From positions 482,123-546,122 of the forward strand of contig CAWBJY010000004.1 of NCBI GenBank assembly GCA_963789215.1: a DNA stretch of 64,000 bases, in the 5' to 3' direction. This document shows positions 25,024-35,273 of this stretch, one piece after another; the stretch's first letter is position 1, and every line of letters begins with the position of its first letter. This DNA comes from Phormidesmis sp963789215 (lineage in GTDB: Bacteria; Cyanobacteriota; Cyanobacteriia; Phormidesmidales; Phormidesmidaceae). The position numbers were made by a program, and so were the translations under genes. Below the pieces are notes generated by a model. It made no database searches, was not told the origin of the DNA, and worked only from the letters and a program-made list of their open reading frames with translations.

Positions 25024-25899
25024 GTGGCTATTACAACCGCGTCGGCCCGACTTGGCACCGCTCCTTTTACCGATCAATCGCCGGTAGAGATGCGATCTAA
25101 TGCTTCTAATAGCGATGTGCAAGGAATAATTTCTGCGGCTTATCGGCAGGTCTTGGGCAACGACTATCTGATGCTCTCGGAGCGCCTAGTTACGTTAGAG
25201 TCTTTGTTGACTAGCGGAGCGTTAACGGTAAGAGAGTTTGTGCGGGCGATCGCCCAGTCTGAGCTGTATAAAAACAAGTTTTTGTACCCTAATTTTCAAA
25301 CCCGCGTGATTGAGCTAAACATCAAACATTTGCTAGGTCGCGCTCCCTACGATGAATCTGAAGTGATCGATCATCTCGATCGCTACCAGAATGAAGGCTT
25401 TGCCGCCGATATTGATTCCTATATCGATTCGCAAGAGTATGAGACTAATTTTGGAGATAACACGGTGCCTTACTGCCGGGGCTTTAGCACCCAGGTAGGG
25501 CAAAAAATGGCTGGTTTTCCGCGGATGTTTAGCCTGTATCGCGGGTATGCCAACAGCGATCGCGCTCAGATAGCCGGAAGTGCATCCCGTCTTGCTGGAG
25601 ATTTGGCTCAAGGTCGCGTTTCGGCGGTTGTCCCCCCTTCTTCAAGCGAGAACAACAACGGTTGGGCCTATCGTCCAGCGAGAGGATCTACCGCGCCCAA
25701 TCGCGCTTTTGCGAGACCCGGCTCGACGACAGAGCGAGGCAGCTTATACCGCATCGAAATTGCGGGACAGCGTCGCCCAGGCTATCCCAGTATTCGTCGT
25801 AGCAATCGGGTGCTGGTGGTTGCTTACGAGGCGCTCAATGAGACTTTAAGGCAAATAAATAAAAGCGGCGCTCGCGTATCTAGCGTTAGCAAAGCGTAG
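25024..25899 (+). CDS. cpcC: Phycobilisome rod linker, phycocyanin-associated (second copy)
   Basis: The 291-residue protein starts at GTG 25024 behind GGAGG, giving the family N-terminus (M/V)AITTASARLGTAPF; an in-frame ATG at 24973 lacks a ribosome site. It has a linker domain (about 20-185, YRQVLGNDYLMLSERL, KHLLGRAPYDESE), a Gly/Ser/Asn-rich joint and a CpcD-like C-terminal domain. It is clearly related to the preceding gene, so the pair likely arose by duplication and serves different rod positions. Confidence 0.92.
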   Translation: MAITTASARLGTAPFTDQSPVEMRSNASNSDVQGIISAAYRQVLGNDYLMLSERLVTLESLLTSGALTVREFVRAIAQSELYKNKFLYPNFQTRVIELNIKHLLGRAPYDESEVIDHLDRYQNEGFAADIDSYIDSQEYETNFGDNTVPYCRGFSTQVGQKMAGFPRMFSLYRGYANSDRAQIAGSASRLAGDLAQGRVSAVVPPSSSENNNGWAYRPARGSTAPNRAFARPGSTTERGSLYRIEIAGQRRPGYPSIRRSNRVLVVAYEALNETLRQINKSGARVSSVSKA

Positions 25900-25968
25900 A
25901 TCATCTCCGCTTTTGTTTGTTTGTAGATTGCTTGTTTGGTTCTGTTCATTTCACGCTAGGTCATTATT

Positions 25969-26259
25969 ATGTTAGGACAATGCGCTCCGAGTGCTGCTTC
26001 TAGTACAGACAGCCGAATATTTGTTTATGAGGTGAGTGGTTTGGGCCAAAATGCGATGGTCGGCTCGCCTATTCGCAGCAGTCAAAATCAGAGCTTTCAG
26101 GTGTCTTTTAACCGGATGAGCGAAGAAATGCGCCGAATCACGCTTCTAGGCGGAGAGATTGTCAATATTTCTTTGCTAAATGCCAACAATGCGGTTTCTC
26201 AGGCTGGCTCCTCTACAGAAGATGACAGCCCTGAAGTTGCAAACTCCTCTGCTGAGTAA
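25969..26259 (+). CDS. cpcD: Phycobilisome rod-capping linker
   Basis: The 96-residue protein covers the CpcD domain (about residues 17-75: RIFVYEVSGLGQN, FQVSFNRMSEEMRRI and LGGEIVNISLL). CpcD caps the distal end of phycocyanin rods and limits their length. About 20 acidic, Ser-rich residues (SSTEDDSPEVANSSAE) follow the domain, making it longer than the usual 80 or so residues. It ends the operon before an intrinsic terminator. Confidence 0.9.
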   Translation: MLGQCAPSAASSTDSRIFVYEVSGLGQNAMVGSPIRSSQNQSFQVSFNRMSEEMRRITLLGGEIVNISLLNANNAVSQAGSSTEDDSPEVANSSAE

Positions 26260-26313
26260 TCAGCAGTACTCCAAGAGCGTTACTTTTGTAGTGGCACTCG
26301 ACAACAGTTAACC

Positions 26314-26356
26314 ACCTACTTTGGCTGCATTTTGAATGCTCTAAGGTAGGTTTTTT
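26314..26356 (+). terminator. Intrinsic terminator of the cpc operon
   Basis: ACCTACTT (26314-26321) pairs with AAGGTAGGT (26343-26351), with one bulge, followed by six T. It lies about 55 bases after the cpcD stop codon. Confidence 0.7.
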
Positions 26357-26476
26357 AATGGGGATGCGTTTGTTGATCCATACACTTATCTATGCGCTGT
26401 CTAGCGACTGACTACTTGAGCGTATTCTCGCTACAGTAGTGGGGCTATCTATCGCGGCAGATTTTGCCTGGACTCC

Positions 26477-28800
26477 ATGCAATCGACGGTTCCTGTCAAA
26501 AAGGACTTAATACTGGTGGGCGGTGGCCATAGCCACGCGCTGGTGCTGCGTAAAATGGGCATGAACCCCTGGCCTGCGGATGTGCGGATTACGCTGGTGA
26601 CCAATTTGGCTGATACGCCTTATTCGGGCATGTTGCCTTGCCATATTTCGGGGCTGTACGATTTTGATACGGCACATATCGATCTGCGACCGCTAACGCG
26701 CTTTGCGAACTGTCGGCTGATTATGGATGAGATGGTGGGATTAGATGTTGAAAGACCAGCAAATTCTCTGTCGCAATCATCCGCCTTTGGCTTACGACGT
26801 GCTTTCTATCGATGTGGGCAGTACGCCTGCTAAGTCGAAGGTTTTGGGCGCGGCGGAGTATGCAGTTCCGGCTAAGCCTGTGCCTGATTTGCTGCGGGCC
26901 TGGGATGGCTACTTGAATGAGACGGCTAGGAAGCTAGAGAACAATAGCGAGACTGTCGCTACGATTGGCATTGTGGGCGGCGGCGTGGGCGGTGTGGAAA
27001 TGGCTTTTGCCATGCAGATACGGCTTCAGAAGTTGATGAGATCTGTGGGTAAAACGGAGCAGCAGGCGAAGCGGCAGGTGGCTGTTCATATTTTTCAGCG
27101 GGGTGAGCATTTGGCAAAAGGGCGAAATCGCTGGACGCAAAAAATGGTGGAGCGCTTTTGCAAAGAGAAACAGATTTATGCGCATACCGATCAGACGGTT
27201 TGTGAGGTGAGTGCTGATGCGGTTCGCTGTGAGTCTGGTTTGGTGGTGAAGTGCGATCGCATTTTTTGGGTCACTAATGCGTCTGCGCCGCCCTGGCTGA
27301 AAGAAACTGATTTGACGCTAACTGACAGCGGCTTTTTGGCGGTAGAAGATACGCTGCAAACTTGTTCTTATCCGAATATTTTTGCGGCGGGTGATGTGGC
27401 AACCATGGTGAACCATCATCGGCCCAAGGCGGGGGTGTTTGCGGTGCGGCAGGGGCCGCCGCTGTACGAAAATTTGAAGCGCTACGTGATGGAACAGCCG
27501 CTAAAGCCGTTTGCGCCGCAGCGGCGGTATCTCAATATTATTGATACGGATACTGAACGGGCGATCGCATCTTGGGGGCCGTTTGCTGTTCATGCTAAGT
27601 GGTGTCGAAATTGGAAAGACCGCATCGATCGGAAGTTTATGGGGTTGTTTTCGGATTTCCCAGAGATGGATAGGGGGCGATCTGCTGAGCGCAGTTTTTT
27701 AATGGCAAACCAGACTGCTGATGATGTGTCACTGATGCACTGCTCTGGCTGTGGCTCTAAGGTCGGTAATCAGGTGCTGAGCCGGGCGCTAGCGCGAGTG
27801 CGAGCTGAGGCGCCAAGTGATGCTGACTGGCCGGGGCGCGATCGCATTCATACTGGCCTAGAGGCTCCTGATGATGCGGCGATTGTTCAAGTTCCGGCGG
27901 GTAAGCTGGCGGTGCATACGGTCGATCAATTTAGCGCGTTGGTAGACGATCCCTATGTGTTTGGACAAATTTGTGTGAATCACTGTTTGAGCGATTTGTT
28001 TGCGATGGGGGCAACTAGCCACAGCGCGCTGGCGATCGCGACGATTCCCTATGGCACGGATGCGAAACAAGAAGAGACTTTGTATCAGCTGCTTTCTGGC
28101 GCGGTGGCGGCGCTAGCAGAGTCAAAGACTTTTTTGGTGGGAGGTCATACTACCGAAGGAAGAGATCTTTCTTTGGGGTTTGCCTGTAATGGCTGGATTG
28201 ATCCTGAGCAGGTTTGGCGAAAGAACAATTTGGTGCCGGGGCAGGCGCTGATTTTGACTAAGGCGCTGGGGACGGGGGCTTTGTTTGCGGCGGATATGCA
28301 GCGCGGTGCAAAGGGCCGGTGGATTGAAGGGGCGATCGCTTCGATGCTGCTATCTAACCGGGCGGCGGCGGACTGTTTGAAGGCGTATGGGGCGACGGCC
28401 TGTACAGATGTGACCGGGTTTGGGTTGGCGGGCCATCTGCTGGAGATGCTGGGAGGCAAGGAACATCCTGTTGAGGTGGAACTAGATCTGGGCAGTATTT
28501 CTCTTCTTTCTGGTATAGAAGAGGTTTTAGAGAGCGGGTTTGTGAGTTCTTTATACGAGAGAAATCGGCAAAATGCGATTAAGTGCGATTCGGGTATCTG
28601 CTGCGATCGCGGCCCAATCTCTTTTTTCAGTTTTGTTCGATCCGCAAACTTCTGGTGGCCTTTTAGCGAGTGTTCCGGCGGCGGTAGTGCCAGACTGTTT
28701 GGCGGCGCTGCGCCGTTTAGGATATTCGCAGAGCTGTTGTATTGGCAGCGTTGTTGCCTCTTCTGGCCAGAACGCACCCGTGACAATTAACCCTTTATAA
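26477..28800 (+). pseudogene. selD: Selenide, water dikinase with N-terminal NADH-dehydrogenase-like domain, two frameshifts
   Basis: SelD makes selenophosphate from selenide and ATP. Cyanobacterial forms carry an N-terminal FAD/NAD oxidoreductase domain, seen here as LILVGGGHSHALVLRKMGM, then TIGIVGGGVGGVEMAFAM. The SelD half starts near HCSGCGSKVG, with the catalytic-type Cys and Lys, followed by DDAAIVQVP, VGGHTTEGRDL and LFDPQTSGGLL. The frame breaks twice: near 26750 (net +1) and at the A-run 28570-28573 (net +1, one extra A restores the frame if removed). Intact sequence on both sides of each break suggests sequence error or very recent damage. mnmH follows, which needs selenophosphate. 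Confidence 0.8.
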
Positions 28801-28821
28801 TCTTGGATGAGACGCGCTCAC

Positions 28822-28869
28822 TTATTTTCGCAAGTAGTTATTCTCGCAAGTAGTCGTTTTCGCAAGTAG
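28822..28869 (+). repeat. 16-bp tandem repeat between selD and mnmH
   Basis: Three imperfect units (28822-28837, 28838-28853, 28854-28869) each end in CGCAAGTAG. They fill most of the gap between the two genes. Confidence 0.85.
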
Positions 28870-28878
28870 GAAGCCTTT

Positions 28879-29976
28879 GTGTCTGTACAAGCCCCACCGG
28901 AAAATCTTGAGCAAAAGGTTTTTGCTGCTGCCGATGTTGATCTAGCTGCTAGCGGACTGTCTGTGGATGCGTTTTTAGCGGCGGCTGGCCCTATTTTAGA
29001 TGTGCGCAGTCCGGGAGAGTTTGAGCAGGGCCATATACCGGGGGCGATTAGCTTTCCGCTATTTAGCAATGAAGAACGCGCTCAAGTGGGAACTTGCTAT
29101 AAGCAGAAAAGCCGAGAAGATGCGGTGGAGCTGGGATTTGAGATTGCGGGGCCTAAGTTTGTTGAGTTTATTCGTAGGGCCAGAGAGCTGGCGCCGGATA
29201 AGCGGGTGCGGGTGCACTGCTGGCGAGGTGGAATGCGCAGCGGGGCGATCGCCTGGGTGCTGGATCTGGCGGGTTTTCAAACGGTGACGCTAGAAGGCGG
29301 ATACAAAGCCTTTCGCCGGTGGGTGCGGCGGACAGTGGCAACGCCTAAGCCAATTATTTTGCTAGGCGGAATGACCGGGACAGCTAAGACGGATATTTTG
29401 CACGCGCTGATGCAGAAAAAAGAGCAGGTGCTTGATTTGGAGGGCCATGCAAACCATCGGGGGAGCAGCTTCGGGGCGGTTTGTTTGCCGCCGCAGCCGA
29501 GTACGGAGCAGTTTGAGAACTTGATTGCGATGGACTGGTCGCGCTTTTCGGGGGAGCGGGCGGTTTGGGTGGAGGCGGAGAGTCGCCGGGTGGGGCCTTG
29601 CCGGGTGCCGGTAGAGCTGTTTGAACAGATGGAAGTGGCGAGGGCGGTGGAGATTACTCGGCCCATTCCAGAAAGATTAGCGCTGCTGGTCGATATTTAC
29701 GGCCAGGCGGATAGAGCTGAGCTGGTGGCGGCGACCGAGCGAATTCGGAAGCGGCTAGGGGGAAAGCGGACTCAAGAGGCGATCGCGCTCATTCAGTCCG
29801 GCGATTTGACGAATGCGTTTGCGATTTTGCTGACCTACTATGACAGTACCTACCGCTACGGCCTAGAGCAGCGTGAGCAGGCGGTGCCAGAAGTGGATGT
29901 TACGGGACTAAGGCCAGAGCAGGCTGCACGGAGATTGCTGAACTGGGCAGAAACCATGGCAAACCATATCAACTAA
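28879..29976 (+). CDS. mnmH: tRNA 2-selenouridine synthase
   Basis: MnmH (SelU, YbbB) replaces sulfur with selenium in the wobble 2-thiouridine of certain tRNAs, using selenophosphate from SelD. The 365-residue protein has a rhodanese domain (about 20-150) with the catalytic Cys in VHCWRGGMRS and a P-loop domain with GGMTGTAKTDIL and DLEGHANHRGSSFG. It is intact and starts at GTG 28879 after AGGAAG. The pairing with selD marks a selenouridine pathway; no selenocysteine genes are seen here. Confidence 0.93.
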   Translation: MSVQAPPENLEQKVFAAADVDLAASGLSVDAFLAAAGPILDVRSPGEFEQGHIPGAISFPLFSNEERAQVGTCYKQKSREDAVELGFEIAGPKFVEFIRRARELAPDKRVRVHCWRGGMRSGAIAWVLDLAGFQTVTLEGGYKAFRRWVRRTVATPKPIILLGGMTGTAKTDILHALMQKKEQVLDLEGHANHRGSSFGAVCLPPQPSTEQFENLIAMDWSRFSGERAVWVEAESRRVGPCRVPVELFEQMEVARAVEITRPIPERLALLVDIYGQADRAELVAATERIRKRLGGKRTQEAIALIQSGDLTNAFAILLTYYDSTYRYGLEQREQAVPEVDVTGLRPEQAARRLLNWAETMANHIN

Positions 29977-30226
29977 ATTTGATAGAATCTCATCAATCCA
30001 CTTGTTTCGATTAAGCGGCGCAAAACTTGGCGGAATTTAGGTAAGAGTAGCTGATGATTGGTTAGGATTGGTGTAAAAAAGGCAACATGTCTCCATTCCG
30101 TATGGCCCCTGTTCATGCTGCTTTCTTACCTATGTCGAGTGAGCGTTAAATTTCTGGCAACGATCAGCGTCTAACGGCTTTCTCGGGAAAACTTGCCTAT
30201 ATTCTTCTACATAACTTTAATCAGCT

Positions 30227-30475
30227 ATGATTTTTACTTATTGGATTGCAGCTAGCGCAACGGCCACTCTAATTATTCGGGCTTTTCTAAAAGACAGCAC
30301 GGCAAACAAGGTGAGCGTCGACGCCTGGTTTTTTATTATGGTGGCTACGCTGCTATGGCCGATTACGCTGCCGTTTATTATCAGCAGCAAGCTGCGAGCC
30401 TCTGCGGATTACCAAGCTAAGCTACAGGCCGAAAAACAAACGCTAGAGCGCGAGCAGCCTTTTTCCGCAGTTTGA
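30227..30475 (+). CDS. Small membrane protein of unknown function
   Basis: The 82-residue product has two hydrophobic segments (about residues 4-20 and 33-53) and a charged, Gln/Glu/Lys-rich tail. Proteins of this size and layout recur in cyanobacteria, but I know no function. It converges on the radical-SAM gene with only 29 bases between them. Confidence 0.6.
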   Translation: MIFTYWIAASATATLIIRAFLKDSTANKVSVDAWFFIMVATLLWPITLPFIISSKLRASADYQAKLQAEKQTLEREQPFSAV

Positions 30476-30504
30476 TCAGCGGTTGAAAATGGCAGAATTT
30501 AGGG

Positions 30505-32125
30505 TCATTCTACGCTCATATATTGCTGAGCTTCTAATAAGTGCTTTTGCAGCGTTGCTTTTGGCAACGGCCCAGCAAGATGTTCCCAAGGAAGGGTTCG
30601 ATCGATGGGCCACTGCTCGTATACGTAAAAGTCTAGGGGTGGTAGCTTTCCCTTGAGCGCTTTGAAGGCGCGGCGGTAGCTGCCCAAGGTGTCGCCGTAG
30701 CCGCGCGTGAGTTCTAACAGATCGGCTAAGCGGCGATCGCCTCTCGAAATCAGCGCCTGAATAACTGACCAGCTATAGCTTTCGGGGCGAAAGTCGATGC
30801 CGTCCGAGCGCAGGTGCTTTTGCAAGAACTTCAGTCGCTTCTCGGCCTGTTTGGTCACGCCATACCACTGGAAAGGGGTGTGGCTTTTGGGCACAAAGGT
30901 GCTGCATCCAAGCGTGAGCTTAAGACCGGGCACTTTGCGCTTGAGTCCTTTGAGCAGGTCGGCGGTTTGAACTAAATCGGCTTCGGTTTCACCGGGAACG
31001 CCGGCCATACCGTATAGCTTTAGCGCCTTGAGTCCGCCTGCTTTAGCCTGCTGCGCGGCAACTTCAATTTCGGCAGTGTCTAGCTTTTTGTTTACGATAT
31101 CGCGCACTTTTTGCGATCCGCTTTCTATGGCAATGGTCACCGATTTAGACCCGTGATCGACCAGCGTTTTCGCCAGCTTTTCGTTAACGGTGTTGGTGCG
31201 CACAGAAGACATGCTCAGCCTGACGTCGTCGTATTGGGGCTGGTTGATGTAGTCCAGCAAGGTTTCAAATTCTGGATGCTGCGTGATTGATGCGCCGAGC
31301 AGTCCGAGTCGGCGAGTGGCCTGCAATCCCTGCTCAATCGCGGGAATGAGTGAGGCCTCTATGCTGGCGGCTCGAAAAGGGAGCGTGAGGTAGCTAGCTA
31401 GGCAGAACCGACACATTTCTGGGCAGCTACGCACCACTTCTACCATGAAGATGTTTTCCCAGGCGGCTTTTTCAGTAACGACGGTGGAGGCCGACAGGAC
31501 GTTGCCTCGGTAGGTCTGCTTTTGTACAGTGGCTGGAATGTCTTGATCTACTGGCGAGATAGAGGCAATTGGCCCGTCGTCGCTTTCGTAGGTGACGGCG
31601 TATAGCTCTGGAATGTAGATGCCGGGGACTTGGGCTAGGGCTTTGAGCTGCGATCGCCGATCGAGATCTCGCACCTGCTTATAGGCATCTAAAAAGTCGT
31701 ACAGCAGCGTTTCGCCATCGCCTAACAAAATGACATCGAAGAAGGCGGCAAAAGGTTCGGGGTTTGCCGTTAGCACCGGGCCGCCGCCAAAGACCAATGG
31801 ATGCTCATTCTGGCGCTGATGGGCTCTTATGGGGAATTTTTTGCTGTTCTAAAAGATTGAGTATGTTGACATAATCTAGCTCCCAGGAGAGAGAGAATCC
31901 CATCAGCTCGGGCTGGGTTGGCAAAGATTCGCTCACGTCTGTAAATAGACGGCTTACGTCGATGTCGTCGCGCTGTGACAGCATCGACCAAACTACCTGG
32001 TAGCCCAAGCTGGTAATGCCTACTGTGTATTCGTTGGGGAAGGCAAAGATTAGCGGAATGGCATCGTCGCTAGTGGCCGCTGGCGTAAATAGAAGTTTCT
32101 CCGCAGAGAAGACTGAATCAGACAT
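30505..32125 (-). pseudogene. Radical-SAM protein with B12-binding-type N-terminus, one frameshift
   Basis: The gene would encode about 539 residues. The N-terminal part (FAFPNEYTVGITSLGYQVVWSML) and the next (LVFGGGPVLTANPEPFA, DVILLGDGE) resemble the B12-binding-like fold of radical-SAM family proteins. The iron-sulfur motif is CPEMCRFCLASYLTLPFR. The frame breaks at the G-run 31831-31834 of the + strand: removing one base from the CCCC on the coding strand restores IPIRAHQRQNEHPLVFGGG across the join. The family is common in cyanobacteria and its substrate is unknown. Confidence 0.75.
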
Positions 32126-32282
32126 AAAGCGCAGACAAAAATAAAGGACGACCCAATCGCGTCGCTGCGCTTAGCCTAACATTCCTGCCTGGGTGTCTAC
32201 TTTGTCTTCGCCGCTATTTCCTAGATTGTCTCTGCGAGGATCTATCTGTGGAGATCGGGTAAGCGATGAATGCTGAAAACAA

Positions 32283-32311
32283 AAAAGCAGAGACACAAGG
32301 CCTCTGCTTTT
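32283..32311 (-). terminator. Intrinsic terminator after gap2
   Basis: Perfect 10-bp stem (AAAAGCAGAG 32283-32292 and CTCTGCTTTT 32302-32311) with a 9-nt loop; on the minus strand it is followed by TTTTTT-rich sequence, about 90 bases past the gap2 stop codon. Confidence 0.8.
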
Positions 32312-32400
32312 GGTTAGCTGTAGATTAGCTATTGATTAACTCGCTATTGATTGACTAACTATTGACTATCATCTTTCGAGTATCGTCTACCGCTTTACGA

Positions 32401-33417
32401 TTAGTCTTTCCACTTCGTAGCGACTAGCTCAGCTAGGTCGACTACGCGCTGGCTATAGCCCCACTCGTTGTCGTACCAGGCGATTACTTTAACCATATCG
32501 CCATCCATCACTAGCGTTAGCTCAGAGTCAATGGTTGCAGACTCATTGGTTTTGCGGAAGTCTACAGAGACAAGCGGCTCTTCCGTGTAGCCCAAAATTC
32601 CTTTCATCGAAGTTTGAGAAGCTTTTTTGAGCACTTCGTTAACTTCTTCGGTAATCGTGTTCTTTCTAACTTGAGCAACTAGGTCAACGATGGAAACGTT
32701 GGGCGTAGGCACTCGCAGGGCGATTCCGTTTAGCTTGCCTTCCATTTCAGGAATGACCAGCGCAACGGCTTTGGCAGCTCCGGTTGTCGTGGGTACGATG
32801 TTGACCGCAGCGGCTCTAGCTCGGCGCAGGTCGCGGTGGCTAGCATCTAGAATTCGCTGGTCGCCGGTATAGCTGTGCGTGGTCGTCATGGTGCCTTTGA
32901 TGATGTCGAAGTTATCGTTGATAACTTTGACGACAGGAGCTAGGCAGTTGGTGGTACAGCTCGCGTTGCTGACGACGTTTTGCTTGTCGTGCTCGTAGTC
33001 TTGATCGTTTACGCCCATGACGTAGGTGCCTACGTGGCCGCCTTTACCTGGCGCGGTAATCAAGACCTTTTTAGCGCCCGCTTCAATGTGGCGAGAAGCG
33101 CCTTCTTCGCTGTTGAAAACGCCCGTGGACTCAATGACTAGGTCGATGCCCCAGTCTTTCCAGGGGAGGTTGCTAGGGTTACGGTCGGAGTAGCACTTGA
33201 TTTTATGACCGTTGACGGTCATGGAGTCGTCATCGTAGGAGATGTCTGCGTCTAGCCGTCCTAGCAGTGAGTCGTACTTTAATAGATGAGTGTTGATGCG
33301 TGGGTCAGAAGTGTTGTTGACAGCGACCAGATCTAGGTTGCTATTTTCTCTGGTCAGCCAACACCGTAAGAAATTTCTGCCAATTCGCCCAAAACCATTG
33401 ATCGCTACTCTAACCAC
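32401..33417 (-). CDS. gap2: Glyceraldehyde-3-phosphate dehydrogenase, Calvin-cycle type
   Basis: The 338-residue enzyme reduces 1,3-bisphosphoglycerate in carbon fixation. It has the NAD(P) fold start VRVAINGFGRIGRNFLR, the catalytic SNASCTTNCLAP, HSYTGDQRILDASHRDLRRARAAA and WYDNEWGYSQRVVDL. The loop sequence NNTSDPRINTHLLKYDS is that of the photosynthetic Gap2 (GapB-like) clade that accepts NADPH, not of glycolytic Gap1. Translation starts at GTG 33417. Confidence 0.95.
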   Translation of the reverse strand: MVRVAINGFGRIGRNFLRCWLTRENSNLDLVAVNNTSDPRINTHLLKYDSLLGRLDADISYDDDSMTVNGHKIKCYSDRNPSNLPWKDWGIDLVIESTGVFNSEEGASRHIEAGAKKVLITAPGKGGHVGTYVMGVNDQDYEHDKQNVVSNASCTTNCLAPVVKVINDNFDIIKGTMTTTHSYTGDQRILDASHRDLRRARAAAVNIVPTTTGAAKAVALVIPEMEGKLNGIALRVPTPNVSIVDLVAQVRKNTITEEVNEVLKKASQTSMKGILGYTEEPLVSVDFRKTNESATIDSELTLVMDGDMVKVIAWYDNEWGYSQRVVDLAELVATKWKD

Positions 33418-33820
33418 TGCGCGTTAACCTCTTGTTCTCTAAAAAAAGATAGTATTTCAGTCTTCAATTTCGACGGTCGGGTTGTTTGCCCGGTTGTCTT
33501 GATTGGGTCTGTTTTTCGGATTCACCGAGACCCGGCCATTGTTCTTATGGCTTGCCTGTATGCTCGCTGTTTACCTGCCGGTTGCCGGGGCCGTTGACGG
33601 CTGCAACTAACGGCCAAAAGTAAGACCAAAGCAATATCTACAGGATCTATTAATCTTGACTATCATATCGCATTGGGGTCCCCCCGCTTTTATTTGCGGT
33701 GGGTTTTTATACGCAATTGTGGTCGCGCTTAGGGGGCTTGGGGTTTTAGAGTTCGCTAAAGATTCCTGGTATGATACGCCTGATTATGAATGATGTGCCA
33801 AGGCTTAAGAGGAAATTTAT
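33418..33820. other. Intergenic region between divergent gap2 and murC
   Basis: About 400 bases that hold both promoters. It contains no protein gene I can support. A + strand terminator-like hairpin at 33680-33708 has no gene upstream on that strand and is listed separately. Confidence 0.55.
33680..33708 (+). terminator. Orphan terminator-like hairpin upstream of murC
   Basis: CCCCCCGC (33680-33687) and GCGGTGGG (33696-33703) form seven pairs with one mismatch around an AT loop, followed by TTTTT. No + strand gene lies upstream within the window gap, so it may end a short RNA or attenuate the murC leader. Confidence 0.5.
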
Positions 33821-35273
33821 ATGCTGAGTTCGTCAGTGGATTTCAGCGGCAGACCGTTTCACTTTATTGGGATTGGTGGAATTGGGATGTCAGCGTTGGC
33901 ACATGTGTTGGCCTGCCGGGGGATACCTGTTTCTGGCTCAGATTTGAGCTTGAGTCACATTACGCGACGGTTGGAGAGTAAGGGCGCTTATATTTTTAAT
34001 AAGCAACAGGCTGAGAATATTTCGTTTTTTACTACTTTGCATGGCGGTGAGGCGACTCAGCTGCCGCAGGTGGTGTGCTCTACGGCGATTAGAGAGGATA
34101 ATCTGGAGTTTAGAGAAGCGAAGGCGCTTAGGCTGTCCTGTTTTTCATCGCTCTGATATTTTGGCGGGGCTGATGAATGAGCGGAAAGGGATTGCGATCG
34201 CAGGCACCCATGGCAAAACTACGACGAGCAGCATTACGGGCTATCTATTATTAAAAGCGGGCGTAGATCCGACGATTATTATTGGCGGTGAGGTGAGCGC
34301 CTGGGGCGGCAACGCCTATGAAGGGAAGAGCGAGTATGTGGTGGCCGAAGCAGATGAGTCGGACGGCTCTTTGGTGAAGCTCTCTTCCTATATCGGTGTG
34401 ATTACAAATATCGAGCTGGATCATCCCGACCACTACAGTAGCCTCGATCAGATTGTGGATATTTTTGAGCAGTTTGTGGCGAAGTGCGGCACGGTGATTG
34501 GCAGCGTGGACTGTCCGACAGTGCGCGATCGAATTAAGCCTGAGATTGGATACAGCCTGGATGCTAGCTCTGGCGCAGATTATATTGCGACTAATATTAC
34601 TGAGGCGGCTGAGGGGACGACGGCTGAAATTATTGAGCGAGGCGAGTCGCTAGGAATGGTGACGGTGCCGCTGCTGGGCCTGCATAACTTGAGTAATGCG
34701 CTGGCCGGAATCGCGGTCGCGCGTCAGCTAGGTGTGAGCTTTGAGGCGATCGCGCAGCATCTGCCGAATTTTGAGGGCGCGGCGCGACGGTTTGACTATC
34801 GCGGCTTGCACAACGATATTTTGTTTATTGATGACTATGCGCATCACCCAACTGAGATTGTAGCGACGCTGGCAGCGGCAGAAGTTCAGCGTGGTGGCAA
34901 ACTGCCCTCTGGAACGCCGAGAAAGGTGGTGGCTGTGTTTCAACCGCATCGCTACAGCCGAGCTTCTACGCTGCTCAATGAGTTTTCAACGGCTTTTGAG
35001 CGTGCAGATAGGGTGATTGTGACGGATATTTATAGCGCTGGTGAGAAGAATACTTCTGGGATTACGGGCGAGCGGGTAACGGCAGCGATCGCGCGGCACA
35101 ATCCGAATACGGAGTATCAGGCCACGTTAGAGGAGGTAACGCGATCGCTTTCTACGACGCTTAGCCCTGGCGATATCGTTATTTTCTTAACGGCTGGCAA
35201 TCTAAATCAGATTATCCCTAAGGTGATGAAGGCTTACCAGCCGGTGCTACAGCCGGAAGCTGCTTTGACTTGA
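33821..35273 (+). pseudogene. murC: UDP-N-acetylmuramate--L-alanine ligase, one frameshift
   Basis: MurC adds the first peptide-stem residue of peptidoglycan. The N-terminal part shows FHFIGIGGIGMSALAHVL and SGSDL; the rest shows the P-loop AIAGTHGKTTTSSITGYLL, VVAEADESDGSL, NIELDHPDHYSSL and DDYAHHPTEI. The frame breaks at 34127-34130: dropping one T from CTTAGG restores EAKALGCPVFHRSDILAGL. As murC is normally essential and single-copy, error in the sequence is the most likely cause. murB follows across a tandem-repeat spacer. Confidence 0.85.

Noticed and set aside
24139..25899. Phycoerythrin or phycoerythrocyanin linkers
   Set aside because: The linkers carry the phycocyanin-type C-terminal CpcD domain and sit in a cpcBA operon with CpcB and CpcA cysteines of the phycocyanin pattern.
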